From the NCBI GenBank assembly GCA_020744425.1, contig JAGMUV010000023.1, positions 186,001 to 250,000 on the forward strand: a stretch of DNA of 64,000 nucleotides, written 5' to 3'. Positions 1-11,920 of the stretch are shown piece by piece (the stretch's first letter is position 1; each line of letters opens with the position of its first letter). Position numbers and translations under genes: made by a program. The stretch comes from Dactylonectria macrodidyma. Lineage: Eukaryota; Ascomycota; Sordariomycetes; Hypocreales; Nectriaceae. Under the pieces are notes generated by a model that did not search any database, was not told the DNA's origin, and saw only the letters and a list, made by a program, of their open reading frames with translations.

Positions 1-2411
1 GCGAGGGCGGCCAGCTAAGCCAACAATGTGATTTAGCTACGAAGCCTTGATGACTAACTAAGGGCTTGGGGATTTTGTTTTGTTATGATTCCGAGATGTT
101 CAGCAGTTCGGAAGAAGAACCCGGAAGCTCGAGGACTGTCCCAAGGGAACAGAGAGCCGGAGAGGTGACAAGGTGACAAGGTGACAAGGTGACAAGGTGA
201 CAAGATGCGGAACGGTGAATCATTTGGAGATAGAGACAGGAAGTGGCGTCAAGTAGAAGAAAATTCTGGTTTATATGCATCAGCTCACGCATGACTTGGA
301 TGAGGATCCACGAGGTATGTCGAACCCAGGTTGGTTGTGGTTCGCGACACTACCAATGATGGCTGTTTCGGGCTATGATTGCGGAGGAGAGGCGATTGTT
401 TTCTCAAAAGAGGTCGGTGATGGTTTTGTTTATTAAGCGATGTGTACCAGGCGTAAGGCTACCCCTGTGCGGCACAAGTCTGAGCGTGATGAGATTTTTG
501 AAAAGTCTTGGTGGGCTTTTGCTGACATTTGCTGACTTGGATTGCAATATTAGTCCATCCCAGGAGAGGGAGTGAAGCGGTATTGGTGGCGTTTGTAAGG
601 ATTATGACTTCTCAGTAATCAGAAATACAGCATTGTTTTCTTTTCCCTCATCTCTCTTCCCTCCCATTTCTCTTTCCCCATTTTCCCTTCTTAGCTCGGT
701 TCTCACTACCCTACCCTGCCTCGCCTCTGCTCTCGGTGCAACTCCGTACAGGTTCTGAGAGACGCTACAGTTTGCGCCAAGTCTCTTTCGTACTCTCTTG
801 ATACACGCTTGGCACACTGTTTGCTGACCCAGGTTCAGTTTTGAAAGTGGCTCTTTGCCGTGGTGCTCAGACCTCGGAGTGGACATATGTGGATGTGGAA
901 ATACGGATGAGGGATTTCCCATTAGGATGGCAGATTCCCATACTGTTTGTTATCAACAAGCAAGGGGATCAAGAACAAGGCACATCCCGCCGGCGCATCA
1001 TTCTCATGTGGTCGCGGCCCCACAACGGGAACGCCCAGAAGCAAGGACCAGCCCAATTCAAAGTGCAGCCCGTCTCGGCGGTGGCTTTCTCTGTAATGAA
1101 AAGGTGGCGGCCTTTCAAAGAGTCAAGAGTCCCTCGAAGCGGGGACATGTATGCAAACGGTACATACTTGCAGAGTTGGGGCCATATGGGGGCAGTCTAG
1201 CTTAGGTAGTTAGTTACCTTCGGTTATGGAAAGTATAGAATTCAGGCGAGTTATGTACAAAGCAGTGAATGAGTGGTGGGGAGGGGGAAAGGAGGGGGAA
1301 TGACAAAATGGCGAGGTCGATAGATGATAAAATGGGTGCCAATATTATTCCGCGTGGATTATCCCATCCATCCATACATCTATCCATGCCTAGAACCACG
1401 CCATGGCTGCCGCTGCTTCTTTCCACATATGATAACTTAAACGTACTAGTCATTATTACCTATACATATCGATAGCCAAGTGACATTTGGGCTCACACAC
1501 CATCTCCCATCTAGCAGGTGCAGGCAGTGACGACCCTAACAGGCCTGTCCCCTCTAGTTAGACTCTCTCGTACCTCACCATCTCACATCCCACCACCACT
1601 CTCCCCACCCCTCCGCAATAACCCTCCGCGAATAACCCTCCGCAAATTGAACCCCTCCCCCCCTGCGAACGATTGCCTCTTCTAATCATCCCTTCACCTT
1701 CTTTCTCCTTCCAAACAAACCCCTCCTGCTCCTTGGAAGCACGACCCAATCGCCATCGATCGCACGACCAGCCTGCAAGCGACTTTTGAGCGCTCCGACT
1801 TGACCGACTCGACAACCCGACTCGACTAACCCGGACCGATCTCGAGCCCGCAGCTATCGGCGACACATCGCAGCAAGCCAGAAGCGTCAAGCCTCCAAAC
1901 AGCTGAGGCTGCGCCCAGAGCTACCTTTATTCGTGTAACGACCCCCCCCCTGCCTCGCTCTGGTTCTTTGGCTCTTTTGGCTGCCGGTGCCCGCAATTTC
2001 TCTCGATCTCTCGGTCGCCCGTCTGCTCCCGTCATCATCTTTAGAGCAATCCCGGTGCGCCCCAAGTTGCAAGCTCCGACGAGGTCCCACTCGCACCTCG
2101 TTTTCGAACTTCCACTTCCGCTCCGTTGTCGATCCTCGAGCCGAACTCTCACCTTCATACACCCGTTTTCGTCGCTACCAACTTCGAATACTCCATCCTT
2201 TCGGACCTCTGTTGCTCAATCAGGCCCACTGCGACACTCGGCGACTCTCCGACTCGTCCGACTCGCTGGCTCGAGGCTACATGACCGGCTGGCGCAATCC
2301 GCTGGTTCCGCCGTCTCCTTCAACCCAGTCCACTCGACTCGTCACAAACCTGCTCCCGCACTACACTCTTCTTAGGCGCCTGGCTACGCCGTCGTGCCAG
2401 ATGCCGTCGCC
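1..2411. other. Upstream region of wc-1, no convincing gene
   Basis: No open frame here has the composition or motifs of a protein gene. It contains an 8-bp tandem repeat (164-204), a short C run near 1941-1949 and a long pyrimidine-rich stretch from about 1500 to 2400 of the kind common in fungal promoters and 5' leaders. An in-frame-independent ATG at 2281 opens a frame running past the wc-1 start (see findings). The sequence ctcttcttag ending near 2374 would be an acceptable 3' splice site, so a leader intron is possible. Confidence 0.6.
164..204. repeat. 8-bp tandem repeat, about 5 copies
   Basis: The unit ggtgacaa is repeated about five times head to tail. It lies far upstream of wc-1 in noncoding sequence and is a simple minisatellite by appearance. 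No function is evident. Confidence 0.9.
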
Positions 2412-5400
2412 ATGGACGGCTACTACTCCCCCAATCAGCAGCAGCAGCAACAACAACAACAACAAGAACAGGGACAGCGGCAGCAGCAGGGACAACAGCA
2501 TCAACAACAGCAGCAGCCATATTCTCATCCATCACAGCAACCAAATGTCGGAGGACCTCCGCAGATGGACGGCTCTGCCCTCATTCACCCGGGTGACTCC
2601 CTCGACGACATCATTCAAAGCAACCAGACCGAGCTATATCGCCGACGCAGCCTGTCCCAGACCTATGGAAACCCCCATGGCCAGCCCCAGATACCTAGGA
2701 GGATGTCTGCAGTGGGAGCTGGCGATATGATGACCTTCGGGGTAGACAACGACTTGGGCCCCTACCAGTTCAACCAGCACATGTCGAACCCTTTCCCCAA
2801 TATCAACACCAACATGTCCCTGCCTCAGCAAATAGGCTCGTACTTAGTATCGAATCCAGCCGATTACGCCACCATGTCCCCGGACATGATGGGATCAATG
2901 ATCCCATCCACCTTCGCCAACATGTCGGTTGGTCAGGTGGGCTCCCAGATGCCCAACGACGCTGCAGCAATGGGACTCTACCACCAGTCGCCCAGTTCCA
3001 TGCCTCCTCCATACACCCCAAGTCAACTCAATCCCAACACCAACGACTTCACTACGGGCCTCAATCCGAACGAAGTTCCCTCCCTAAGCTCGGCCGCAAC
3101 GAACGTTCCTTCGACTGCTCCAACCCCAATTGCCGTGAATGCTTCACCTATCGGCATGAACCCTCTGCATGAGGGCGACCAGGCGGCCTTGGGTGTTCCT
3201 CCGTCCTTCCACCCCTCCGATGTACCACAAACCCAGTCTACACCCCACTTGTCTCTCAACTCTACCGTCGCCCCTTTCAATTCGAACATGCCTTCGCTCT
3301 CTCAGCAACTCCCAACCCAGACCAATTCTGTCCTCTCTGCTCACGCCAACTCCCGCGGGCAAACTAGCATCGCTACTACCTCCACGCCCGCGAGTGCTGG
3401 CGCCCCGCAGGACCCCAAGGAGAAGACGATTTATTCCAAGAGCGGGTTCGACATGCTCAAGGCCCTGTGGTTAGTCGCAACTCGCAAAAGTCCAAAGATT
3501 AATCTCGGCGCTGTCGATATGTCATGTGCCTTTGTCGTGTGTGATGTTACTCTCAACGACTGTCCTATCATCTATGTATCCGACAACTTCCAGAACCTCA
3601 CCGGCTACAGTCGCCATGAAATTGTCGGCCAAAACTGTCGCTTCCTGCAGTCCCCAGACGGTATTGTTGAAGCAGGCTCCAAGCGCGAGTTTGTCGATGA
3701 TGGTGCTGTGTACACCCTGAAGAAGAAGATTCACGAGGGTAAGGAGGTTCAACAGAGTCTCATCAATTACCGCAAGGGTGGGAAGCCCTTCCTCAATCTC
3801 TTGACCATGATCCCCATCCCATGGGACACCGAGGACATCAGATACTTCATTGGCTTCCAAATCGATCTCGTCGAGTGCCCCGATGCCATCGCCCCAACTC
3901 ATCAGGGTGTTCCTGGCGTCAAGGTCAACTACAAACACAGCGACATCGGCCAATACATCTGGAGCCCTCCCACGACCAGCAGCTGGGAGCCCGAAAACGG
4001 CCAGACCTTGGGCGTTGATGATGTCTCGACCCTGCTGCAGCAATTCAGCCCCAAGGGTCTCGCCTCAGACTGGCACAAACAAACGTGGGACAAGATGCTC
4101 CTCGAGAATACCGATGACGTCGTTCACGTCCTATCTCTCAAGGGCTTGTTCCTATACCTATCGCCTGCCTGTAAGCGAGTGCTCGAGTATGACGCGGCCG
4201 AGCTCGCTGGTAACTCCCTGTCCACCGTTTGCCACCCCTCTGACATCGTACCTGTTACGCGTGAGCTGAAGGACACTACCTTGGGAAATCCTGTCAATAT
4301 CGTCTTCAGAATCCGAAGGAAGAATAGCGGTTATACCTGGTTTGAGAGCCATGGATCACTCTTTGTCGAGCAAGGCAAGGGGCGGAAGTGTATTATCCTG
4401 GTTGGCCGCAAACGGCCCGTGTTTGCCCTGAGTCGTCGCAATCTAGAGGCCAATGGCGGCATTGGAGACAGTGAATTATGGACTAAGCTCTCCACTGCAG
4501 GCTTGTTCCTGTTTGTCTCGTCAAACATCAGATCACTTCTCGACTTGCAACCCGAGACTCTAGTTGGCACGAGTATACAAGACCTCATGCGCAAGGAGTC
4601 GCGACCCGAGTTTGGGCGCTCTATTGAAAAGGCCAGACGTGGCAAAACGGTCACCTGTAAACACGAAATTCAAAACCGACGTGGCCAAGTGCTCCAGGCT
4701 CAGACCACTTTGTATCCCGGCGATGCCTCTGAAGGTCAAAAGCCCTCGTTCTTGCTGGCTCAGACAAAGCTTCTGAAGGCCTCGTCTCGAAGCATTGCCC
4801 CCGCAACCATTGCGAGACCAGGCAAGATCGTCAGCGAGACCCCAGCTTCTGATAACGGGAACCAAGAAGGTGGTAGATTACCCCAGCAAGGCAGCGGCTC
4901 CTTGGTTTTGGGAACTCAGGACGTCGCTTTGGCGTCTGACGACAATGTTTTCGACGAACTGAGAACGACCAAGTGCTCCAGCTGGCAATTCGAATTGCGA
5001 CAAATGGAAAAAGTCAACCGTATCTTGGCAGAGGAGCTCGGCGGTTTGCTATCCAACAAGAAAAAGCGAAAGAGGAGAAAAGGCTCTGGCAATATGGTCC
5101 GGGACTGCGTCAATTGCCACACGCGCAACACACCCGAGTGGCGAAGAGGGCCCAGCGGGCAGAGAGACCTATGCAACAGTTGTGGTCTACGTTGGGCCAA
5201 ACAGGTGAGTTGCAATCAGGCACCGCGTCTTGACTTCTAACATACGAATTGTAAATGCAGACCGGCCGAGTTTCTCCTCGCAACTCCGCGCGCGGCGGCA
5301 ACGGGAACAGTGATGCTCTAAGTAAGAAATCGAGCTCGCCAAACCACTCCTCTCCAGTCCCTAAAGATGTCAAATCCGAGAAGTCTCAACCCCGTGTCAT

Positions 5401-5596
5401 TGAAGTAGAGAGCACTGCGACTGCTACTCAACCCCAGAAGGATAACAACGATGGGGAAGCCGCACTTAGTGGTACTCTCTCAGCCTCTCAGCCTTCATCA
5501 TCTGCACCGCCTATGAGCAATTCATCCATGATGGGCGTAGGCCCGTCATCTGGAATGACGATCATAAGAGAAGAGCGTGAAACAAGCCAACCCTAA
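2412..5596 (+). CDS. wc-1: White Collar-1 blue-light receptor and GATA transcription factor
   Basis: Two exons, 2412-5204 and 5261-5596, give about 1,042 aa. The 56-nt intron (gtgagt...tgcag, with a ctaac branch site) falls in phase 0 just after the zinc finger. The frame is open a few codons upstream, but ATG 2412 (gccatgg context) is the first ATG. In order: a polyglutamine tract at the N-terminus; a LOV domain at about residues 360-475 with the GQNCRFLQ motif, whose Cys409 would form the flavin-cysteinyl photoadduct; two further PAS domains (about 558-664 and 685-786); a basic KKKRKRRK nuclear signal (about 881-889); and one GATA finger CVNC-X18-CNSC (899-923). In Neurospora WC-1 pairs with WC-2 in the nucleus to activate light-induced genes and the clock gene frq. 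That role is inferred here from the complete domain set. Confidence 0.97.
2430..2520 (+). repeat. CAG/CAA repeat encoding N-terminal polyglutamine of WC-1
   Basis: Interrupted CAG/CAA codons encode a glutamine-rich stretch right after the WC-1 start. Polyglutamine near the N-terminus also occurs in Neurospora WC-1, where it acts in activation. Length variation between strains is likely at such a tract. Confidence 0.9.
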
Positions 5597-6587
5597 AGGC
5601 GACACGACATTTCTCTCAAGCTGTCGGTTACTTGAACATGCAATATTGATATTGGAGCTATGGGGATCAAGGATGTGTCTGATTGTCCGGATTTATGATA
5701 CCCGCCACCTTCAAACTTCCATCTGTCGCCAGCGTCACTCTTGGGGAAAGGTTGATGATTATGACAAGAACTTGTGACATTTTTACCCGGGAACTCGGAA
5801 ACATGACTGATAAGATGTTGATTTGATTTTACATGGAAGCCCGCCTCGCTGCTCATAACACTGCGTTGCTTGGGGGTTTTTTTTTTCTTTTTGGGATAGG
5901 GAAATAGACACGAATATACCACATACACGAGGTGTTAGAGGATCTCTTTGGTGGGCAGGACAGAATTTATTATCATTATTGTCTCATCCTTGACAGGGCT
6001 CATAGCTGATGAACGATTTGGCATAGAAACATTACGACACAGCGATTCCCGTTTGGAAAGTTGTCCTTGTAGCTTGTGACGCAGCTACCAAGGGGTCAAC
6101 ATCTCTATTCGACAATCCAATGACAATTAGGCACGGTGATATGAAACTGACTCAGCTCACATTCTGGAAGGAAGAAATGGTTTACCCGAAGATACACTAA
6201 AGAATTCGAGCTCTGGCTCTTGACACATTTTTCCTGGGTTGGTTTGTGTGGTGTGCGATGATGTTCTCCAGGGGGTTGTGGAGAGGAAGACCAGGCTGGT
6301 TTACGGACGATCAGTTTTAGAAATGTCACGTAACAATTAGTGAAGGATAGCTGTGGACCATTTATTCAATTCCGATATTTGAACTCGGTAGATATACAGA
6401 CTCAACGTAAGCCTCATCGTTGTTGAATTAGCTTTGGTTCATCAACACGTATCATCAGGGGCTGGTCTAGGGTAGGGCCCCTGTTCGGCAACAACGCGAA
6501 TCACGACATTCCAAGATCCAAAATGCTTTAATTTATTCTACGTATATTCCATCTACTTCACTTGCACATATCAATAATTTTATGCGA
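5597..6587. other. Convergent intergenic region, wc-1 / UGGT
   Basis: This region separates the 3' ends of two convergent genes. It holds A/T-rich stretches and a T tract near 5877-5890 but no supportable coding frame. The small open frames here have no recognisable motif. Confidence 0.6.
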
Positions 6588-9500
6588 TTAGAGCTCGTCC
6601 GCAATGTGGTCCGGCTTCGGCTCCTCCCAGTTGCGGCTCTTGGTGTTGGCCTCAACGGGCGCCTTGTCCTTTACGACGGCTTCAGGAGACGCTAGGAGGC
6701 CCTTGCGGCGGCGGTCGAGGGCGGCAATCTCGTCGTCGTAGACGGTCCACTCGGGGACTTGGCGACGGGCGCGGTCCAGCTTGGGCTCCTTGGTGAGCGG
6801 GTTATTGCACAAGTCGATGGTACGGGCGCTGGGCTGGGCCTCGTCGCTGCACCACGTCTCGCACCAGAGCCAGTCCTGTGGGAGGCTGTGGATGGGGATC
6901 TGGAACTGCATGTGGTTGGGCAAGTCCTGGTCCAGGTTGGAAAGGCTATTGGGGTCGGCCGAGAGGGCATGATACTGTTGACGAAGACGATCGCCCGCGG
7001 CAAGGTGGCGGAAGCGGTGCAGGTCGACGACGTAGAGGGCCGAGATGTGATACGGGAGGCCGCGCAGGTAGTTGGCCCAGTAGCCTTGCTTCCAGAACCG
7101 AAATCCCTCCATCTCGGTGCGTGAGTCGCACATGGGCGTGAAGCCGTACGGCGCGCCCTCGAGGTCGTGGTTGACGAGGTCCATCATGTCGGTTCGCACG
7201 ATCTGGTCCGCGTCGACGAAGATGACCTTGTCCAGCGACAGCGGGAAAAGCACGTCCAGGAACAAGATCTTGTAGCCCCAAATCTCGCGTTGCTTCTCCT
7301 TCTGCTGCCGCAGCCAGTGCGGCCACTTATACGTCACCATCTCGTACTTGAACCCGTACTCGGCCGCCATATGCGGGATGAAGTCCTTGAACGACGGGGA
7401 CAGAAACTGCTCGATGAACCAGAACTTGACCGTGTGCTTGGTGTTGCGCATCACCGACACCATCATGATGTTGAGCATGCGCTCATAGAGGTGTCCACTG
7501 GCCACGGAGAAGATGTTGATCTCGGCGTGCTCCTTGGCCGAGATAGCCTTGGCCGATTTGTCGCCTCCGAGAAGGCTCTCGGCGAACTTGAGGCCTTTGG
7601 CAACGATGCCGTTATCATCGTCAGACTCATCGAGAACTTGGGCCTCCTCCATGCCAGGCTTGCGGTTGAGACGAGGGTACAGCGTTGTCCCCTGGAAGTC
7701 CATGAGGGCAATGTCAGTGCCCTCATCTCCGGGAACGGCGGAATAGCCCTGGCTGCCAACGCTCTCGATCTCGAAGATCTCGGTGCTGCGACCTTCCTTC
7801 AACTGGATGTTGTAGAAACCTGGGTTGGCCTTGAACTGGAAGTATCCCAGGTTGGCCATGATGATAGTATCCTCCAGGAGAGGTTCCTTTGCCGTTGACA
7901 GCACCACCTGGGCACCCTTAGGGGCGCCTCGCTTGTTTTCCCGGGAGTGGCCTTCAATGAGAATGTGCTCAAGCTCGTATGTGGCGTCAATGTCGCCCTT
8001 GACAGAACTCAACTTGATGTTGTCGAGGTCTTGGACTGAGTCCTTGGCGGCAACGAGCCACGCGGGAGGCACATCCATAGCCGCCGTTAGTAGAGCCTCC
8101 GAGGGAAGGCCCTTAAAAATAGCCTTCGGCCCCTGGACACCGCCAGCTTCATCGAAGGCAGGTTTCGAATTCAAGACATATCGGAAGAATCGCTTGACGG
8201 GAAGCTCCGTGACGACGTCACGGGGATTCATGAAGAGCTTTAGGTACACGCCATCTAGCTCGGAAATGACCTTGAGAATCGGAGCCCATCGCTGACCCTG
8301 CTCGCTGGTAGGATTCAGAAGACCTGCAATGTGAATACTGGCTGTTTCCGGGTCACCAACTTCAATTGCCGTGTGCTCCGAGCCCCACTCGCTGTAGAGC
8401 GTGCTTCGAACAGCGGGTGCGGAATCAAAGATGCCTTCAGGGAGCTCGGAAATGGTAGATAGAGCAGTGATAGAGGTGAGTTTGGCGACGGCGATCGGGT
8501 CAGTGAGCTTATCATCAACTCCGAGCTCCTCAATCGCTTCATAAACCGGGAGAATCCTGCTGTTTAGCTCAAATGAGTGCAAGTGGTGGAAGTCCTCCTC
8601 CTTGAAGGAATCGCCAGATTGGAATGGCCCAACAAGACGGCCATTGAGTATCAGAGCCTGTGTGCCGGGAAGGATCTTTGCCACTGGAAGGAATCTCGCC
8701 AAGGCACTGCCGTAGCCGTCATCCTGTGCTTCGTCAGAAGGTCTCAGGATGGCCTTCAACTGGCCCTTGTTTTCAATTTCGATGAGCTTTGCTTGAGCCG
8801 CCTTCAGTAAAGCGTTCACTGATGACGAACTGGACGAGACTGAGGGGTTATGAGCTATGTCGAGCCTGACGCCTGGGTTGCGGTACTTGAATTGCAAGGC
8901 AGAGACAAGCAAGTCTTGGCCTTCCCCGCTACCAAGATCCGCGATGACGCTCAGCACCGCCCAAGTCTCCTTGGGTGACTCTGGGGAGGACTCGAGAACG
9001 GGAAGCTTGTTGAAGAGATCGGCGTGCTCGCTGTATAGCTTGCTGATGTCAAGAATGCGAAGAGCTTTGTCATCGTCTGGAAAGATGTAAGTGTTTCTCA
9101 CTGCCATGGCGTTCTCGAGGAATATCCCTGGGAGATACGTTTCATCGTCGATGGTGCCGAGATACACGCCTTGCTGGAGAGTCTTTTGGTCCTCCGTTAG
9201 ACGCATGCCCATCGCCTGCACCCAGTTGTCCTCCCGTGGAAAGGCGAGGCCGTTGGAGAACAGGGGACGCACCGGAGTGTCCGCCTTTAGTCGGTGCACC
9301 CAAAACTGCGCTGCTTTAATCTGGGAATCAAAAGACTCCGTCTGGAGCACCTCGGTAAATGTCAACTTGACTGAGTCCGTCTCGAGACCCTCAATAGCCT
9401 TCAGGAACGCCTTTTCATCTGCCTCTTTGCTTGAACTTTCTAGGCACTCCTGTAGATACGTGACAAGGGCGTCGAAGCCGTACGTTTCAATCAAGTGATA

Positions 9501-11178
9501 GACAATCTTGGCTTGAGCTGTAGCCTCAGGAGTCGACGTCAAGGGTACAATTCCAAACCTCAACGTAATGCCTCGACTTATAAACGAGCTGAATTGGAGA
9601 GCCACGGTCACATCCTCAGCATTGGTGAAGTCAACAGGCGTAATGAGGTTGAAAAGATTGCGAGCCACCTTGGGTAATTGACCGGGATAGGTGCGTTGAA
9701 GCAGCTACATAATAGTGAGTGCTGTCACTTTTTTCCGACTAAGGGAGAGTGTTACATACCGCATTCAGGTCTTTCGGGAAACCTTCGTAACGTTTGTCGT
9801 TTTCCAGATCGTTTAGCCAGACGATCACTTTGCCTTCTTCTGATCGGTCTGTCCAGTCAAATCTTACGGGCTCGTCTCCCGACTTGGCCCCGGCGATTTT
9901 TGGGTGGCCAAGGAGAGAAATGGCTTGTTGGCCGTTGAAGCCGAGATCCCGAACCCCGTTGATGAGTTTGCGTTCACGTCGGATCATTTCAACTAGTTGA
10001 AATGGCTCGATTTGACGTTCGATGAGTCGTACGCCATTCATCCAAAGGTGTCCAATGCCACCTGGAATGCCTGTGGCAACATTCTCTGTGTGTTCTGTGA
10101 CGAAATCCTCAGACACCTCGTGGGTGGCGATTGAAGCCGAGAACTTCGGAAAGTCCTGTGTTGCCTTAACAAGCGCTTCCAGAGGATCCTCGCTATTCAG
10201 TATGAATGACGCCGTCTTCAAGCCCAGGGAAGCTAACTCTGTGGTGGAAAGAGGCTTTAGGTCAGCGACCTCCTCTTCGCCATCTAGGACTACATCCGCA
10301 ACGAGGGGCTTTTGTTGAGAATCTTGATCGGCTTCGCGATCGTCAATGACGATATAGTCGGTTCTCTTCAAAGCGAGTTCGACACCATAGCCGCTCACTG
10401 ATAATGGGGCGCCTGGGAGGCTAGTATTCCGTCGATATCGTAACCGATAGGAGATCTCTCCTTTTCTGGCTGCCTTTGAAAGCGCTTCATGGTATGGCCC
10501 GAATGAAGGCGACGTGGGGTCCGCATACAGAATCGCCTCTTTGCCGACACCGAGGATTCGATCGAAAGGCAACGTTTTGAGTTGTCTAAAAAGATAATCA
10601 GAACTATATATCGGGACACTAGTAGGATATGATCTTACGTCGAAGTTAGATCGGTGTCAATCGCTGTATCCAGGCTGGGTATGCAGTATTGCTTGGAGTC
10701 GAGAAGAACCCATTCGAGACACTTTTCCTGGTTTTGTGTCGAAATTGATGGCTCGACTGCGGTCGAGTAGTATTGATAATGGGCCTCAATTCGTGGGGCA
10801 GCGGATCGTAGAGAGAGGGCGAGATTGAAGGTAGATAGGGCATCCGGGATAATGATGTGGCCGTCTTGTTGGAGAACCTCGAGGAATTGTGTATAGAGTT
10901 CCTTATCTGTCGCAGCCGATGCAAAGTGACCGCTTGCAACCTTATCGAGTAGAGGGAAATAAGAAGTCGCGTTTTCACCAGCAGCTGTCTCACTGGTACA
11001 ATCAGCCTTAGTCCATTACGTTGGGATAGTCCTATATCGCTTACAGAAGCTCAAGTAGATACGGGGCACGAGGGAATGCAGCGTTCAGGCCCACGTTGAC
11101 AGATGGGGTCGCTGTAGCCTGGAGTGCAGCGGCGAGGGCCATTGCTAGGCCCCATGGTAATTGGGATAGACGTAACAT
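6588..11178 (-). CDS. UDP-glucose:glycoprotein glucosyltransferase (ER folding sensor)
   Basis: Four exons (11178-11045, 10992-10639, 10585-9760, 9704-6588) encode about 1,476 aa, the normal size for UGGT. Introns are 52-55 nt with consistent phases. Residues 1-23 or so form a signal peptide. The long N-terminal half carries thioredoxin-like folding-sensor segments, for example the block around RYRRNTS and the LLQRTYPGQLPKVARNL stretch at the exon 3/4 junction. The C-terminal GT24 catalytic domain (about 1167-1440) has the INIFSVASGHLYERM start, the metal-binding DAD (1269-1271) and NLDQDLPN. The protein ends in ADEL, a KDEL-type ER retrieval signal. The enzyme re-glucosylates misfolded N-glycoproteins so that calnexin rebinds them. 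It is related to S. pombe gpt1 and yeast KRE5. Start chosen at the ATG that gives the signal peptide. Confidence 0.96.
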
Positions 11179-11920
11179 GGCTCGGCTGGTTGTTGTCGCT
11201 AACCTGTTCGTCCTGGGTGTTGGGTTTGGAGCTCCTCGATGGGAGATGGAGGGGCACTCTGGAGCTCCTGGAGCTTGCGGTTTGGGCAGACAAAATGGGA
11301 AGTAATGGCTGTATTGTGGTTCACAATTGACGACTGAAAGCGCCTCGAGCTATTGTAAGGCAGCCCATCAATGGCGCCAAGATGTTGTCAGCTTGGGATG
11401 TGAACTGACTTGGCCTGTAGTCGAGATGTGAACACCGTCACAGGAAGCTGACCAAATCAGGTTTAGCGTCATAACATCCCACCGAGACTCTCGACGTGGC
11501 AGAAACGCTTGGTGGGGCTGAGTGTGGCTGGTACAGGTTTGACCAGGGACCCTGCCTGATGACAGGTGTACCAGGGCGGTGAAGCGCGCTGACGGATTGG
11601 TCAGTTTGGGGAAGCTGAGGATCCCCCCCTGTGGCGTCGGTAGAACAATGTTGCGGGTGGCTTGCTTCTAGGGGATGCCCACACTTTGGAGATGGACACG
11701 ATGCTCAATTGCTTAGGCAGTCCAGGAGTTCGTTCGACGGCCAGCAATCGACACTGCTCCACCTCCTTAACCTCCCCGATTCCGTCTTCCTTCGACCTGC
11801 TGGCCAGCTTGCCCCAAGACCTACGACCTGGCAAGCTGTTCAGCTTCTTTCCTCTTTGTTTGCTGGGCTCTACATTGTTCCCTTTAATGAGAGAAGCTCC
11901 GGCTTCACCCCCCCGCCAAA
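11179..11920. promoter_or_regulatory. Divergent promoter region between UGGT and alpha-COP genes
   Basis: These 742 bases separate two divergently transcribed secretory-pathway genes and must hold both promoters. The part near alpha-COP is pyrimidine-rich. I could not identify a specific factor-binding site with confidence. Confidence 0.6.

Noticed and set aside
163..205. CRISPR-like array
   Set aside because: The 8-bp units follow each other without spacers and the genome is eukaryotic.
841..1205. Overlapping open frames of about 120 aa upstream of wc-1
   Set aside because: Two frames overlap and neither has domain, signal or intron evidence.
7167..7898. 243-aa open frame on the plus strand
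   Set aside because: It lies fully opposite the conserved catalytic part of UGGT; its composition mirrors the sense codons and it has no motif.
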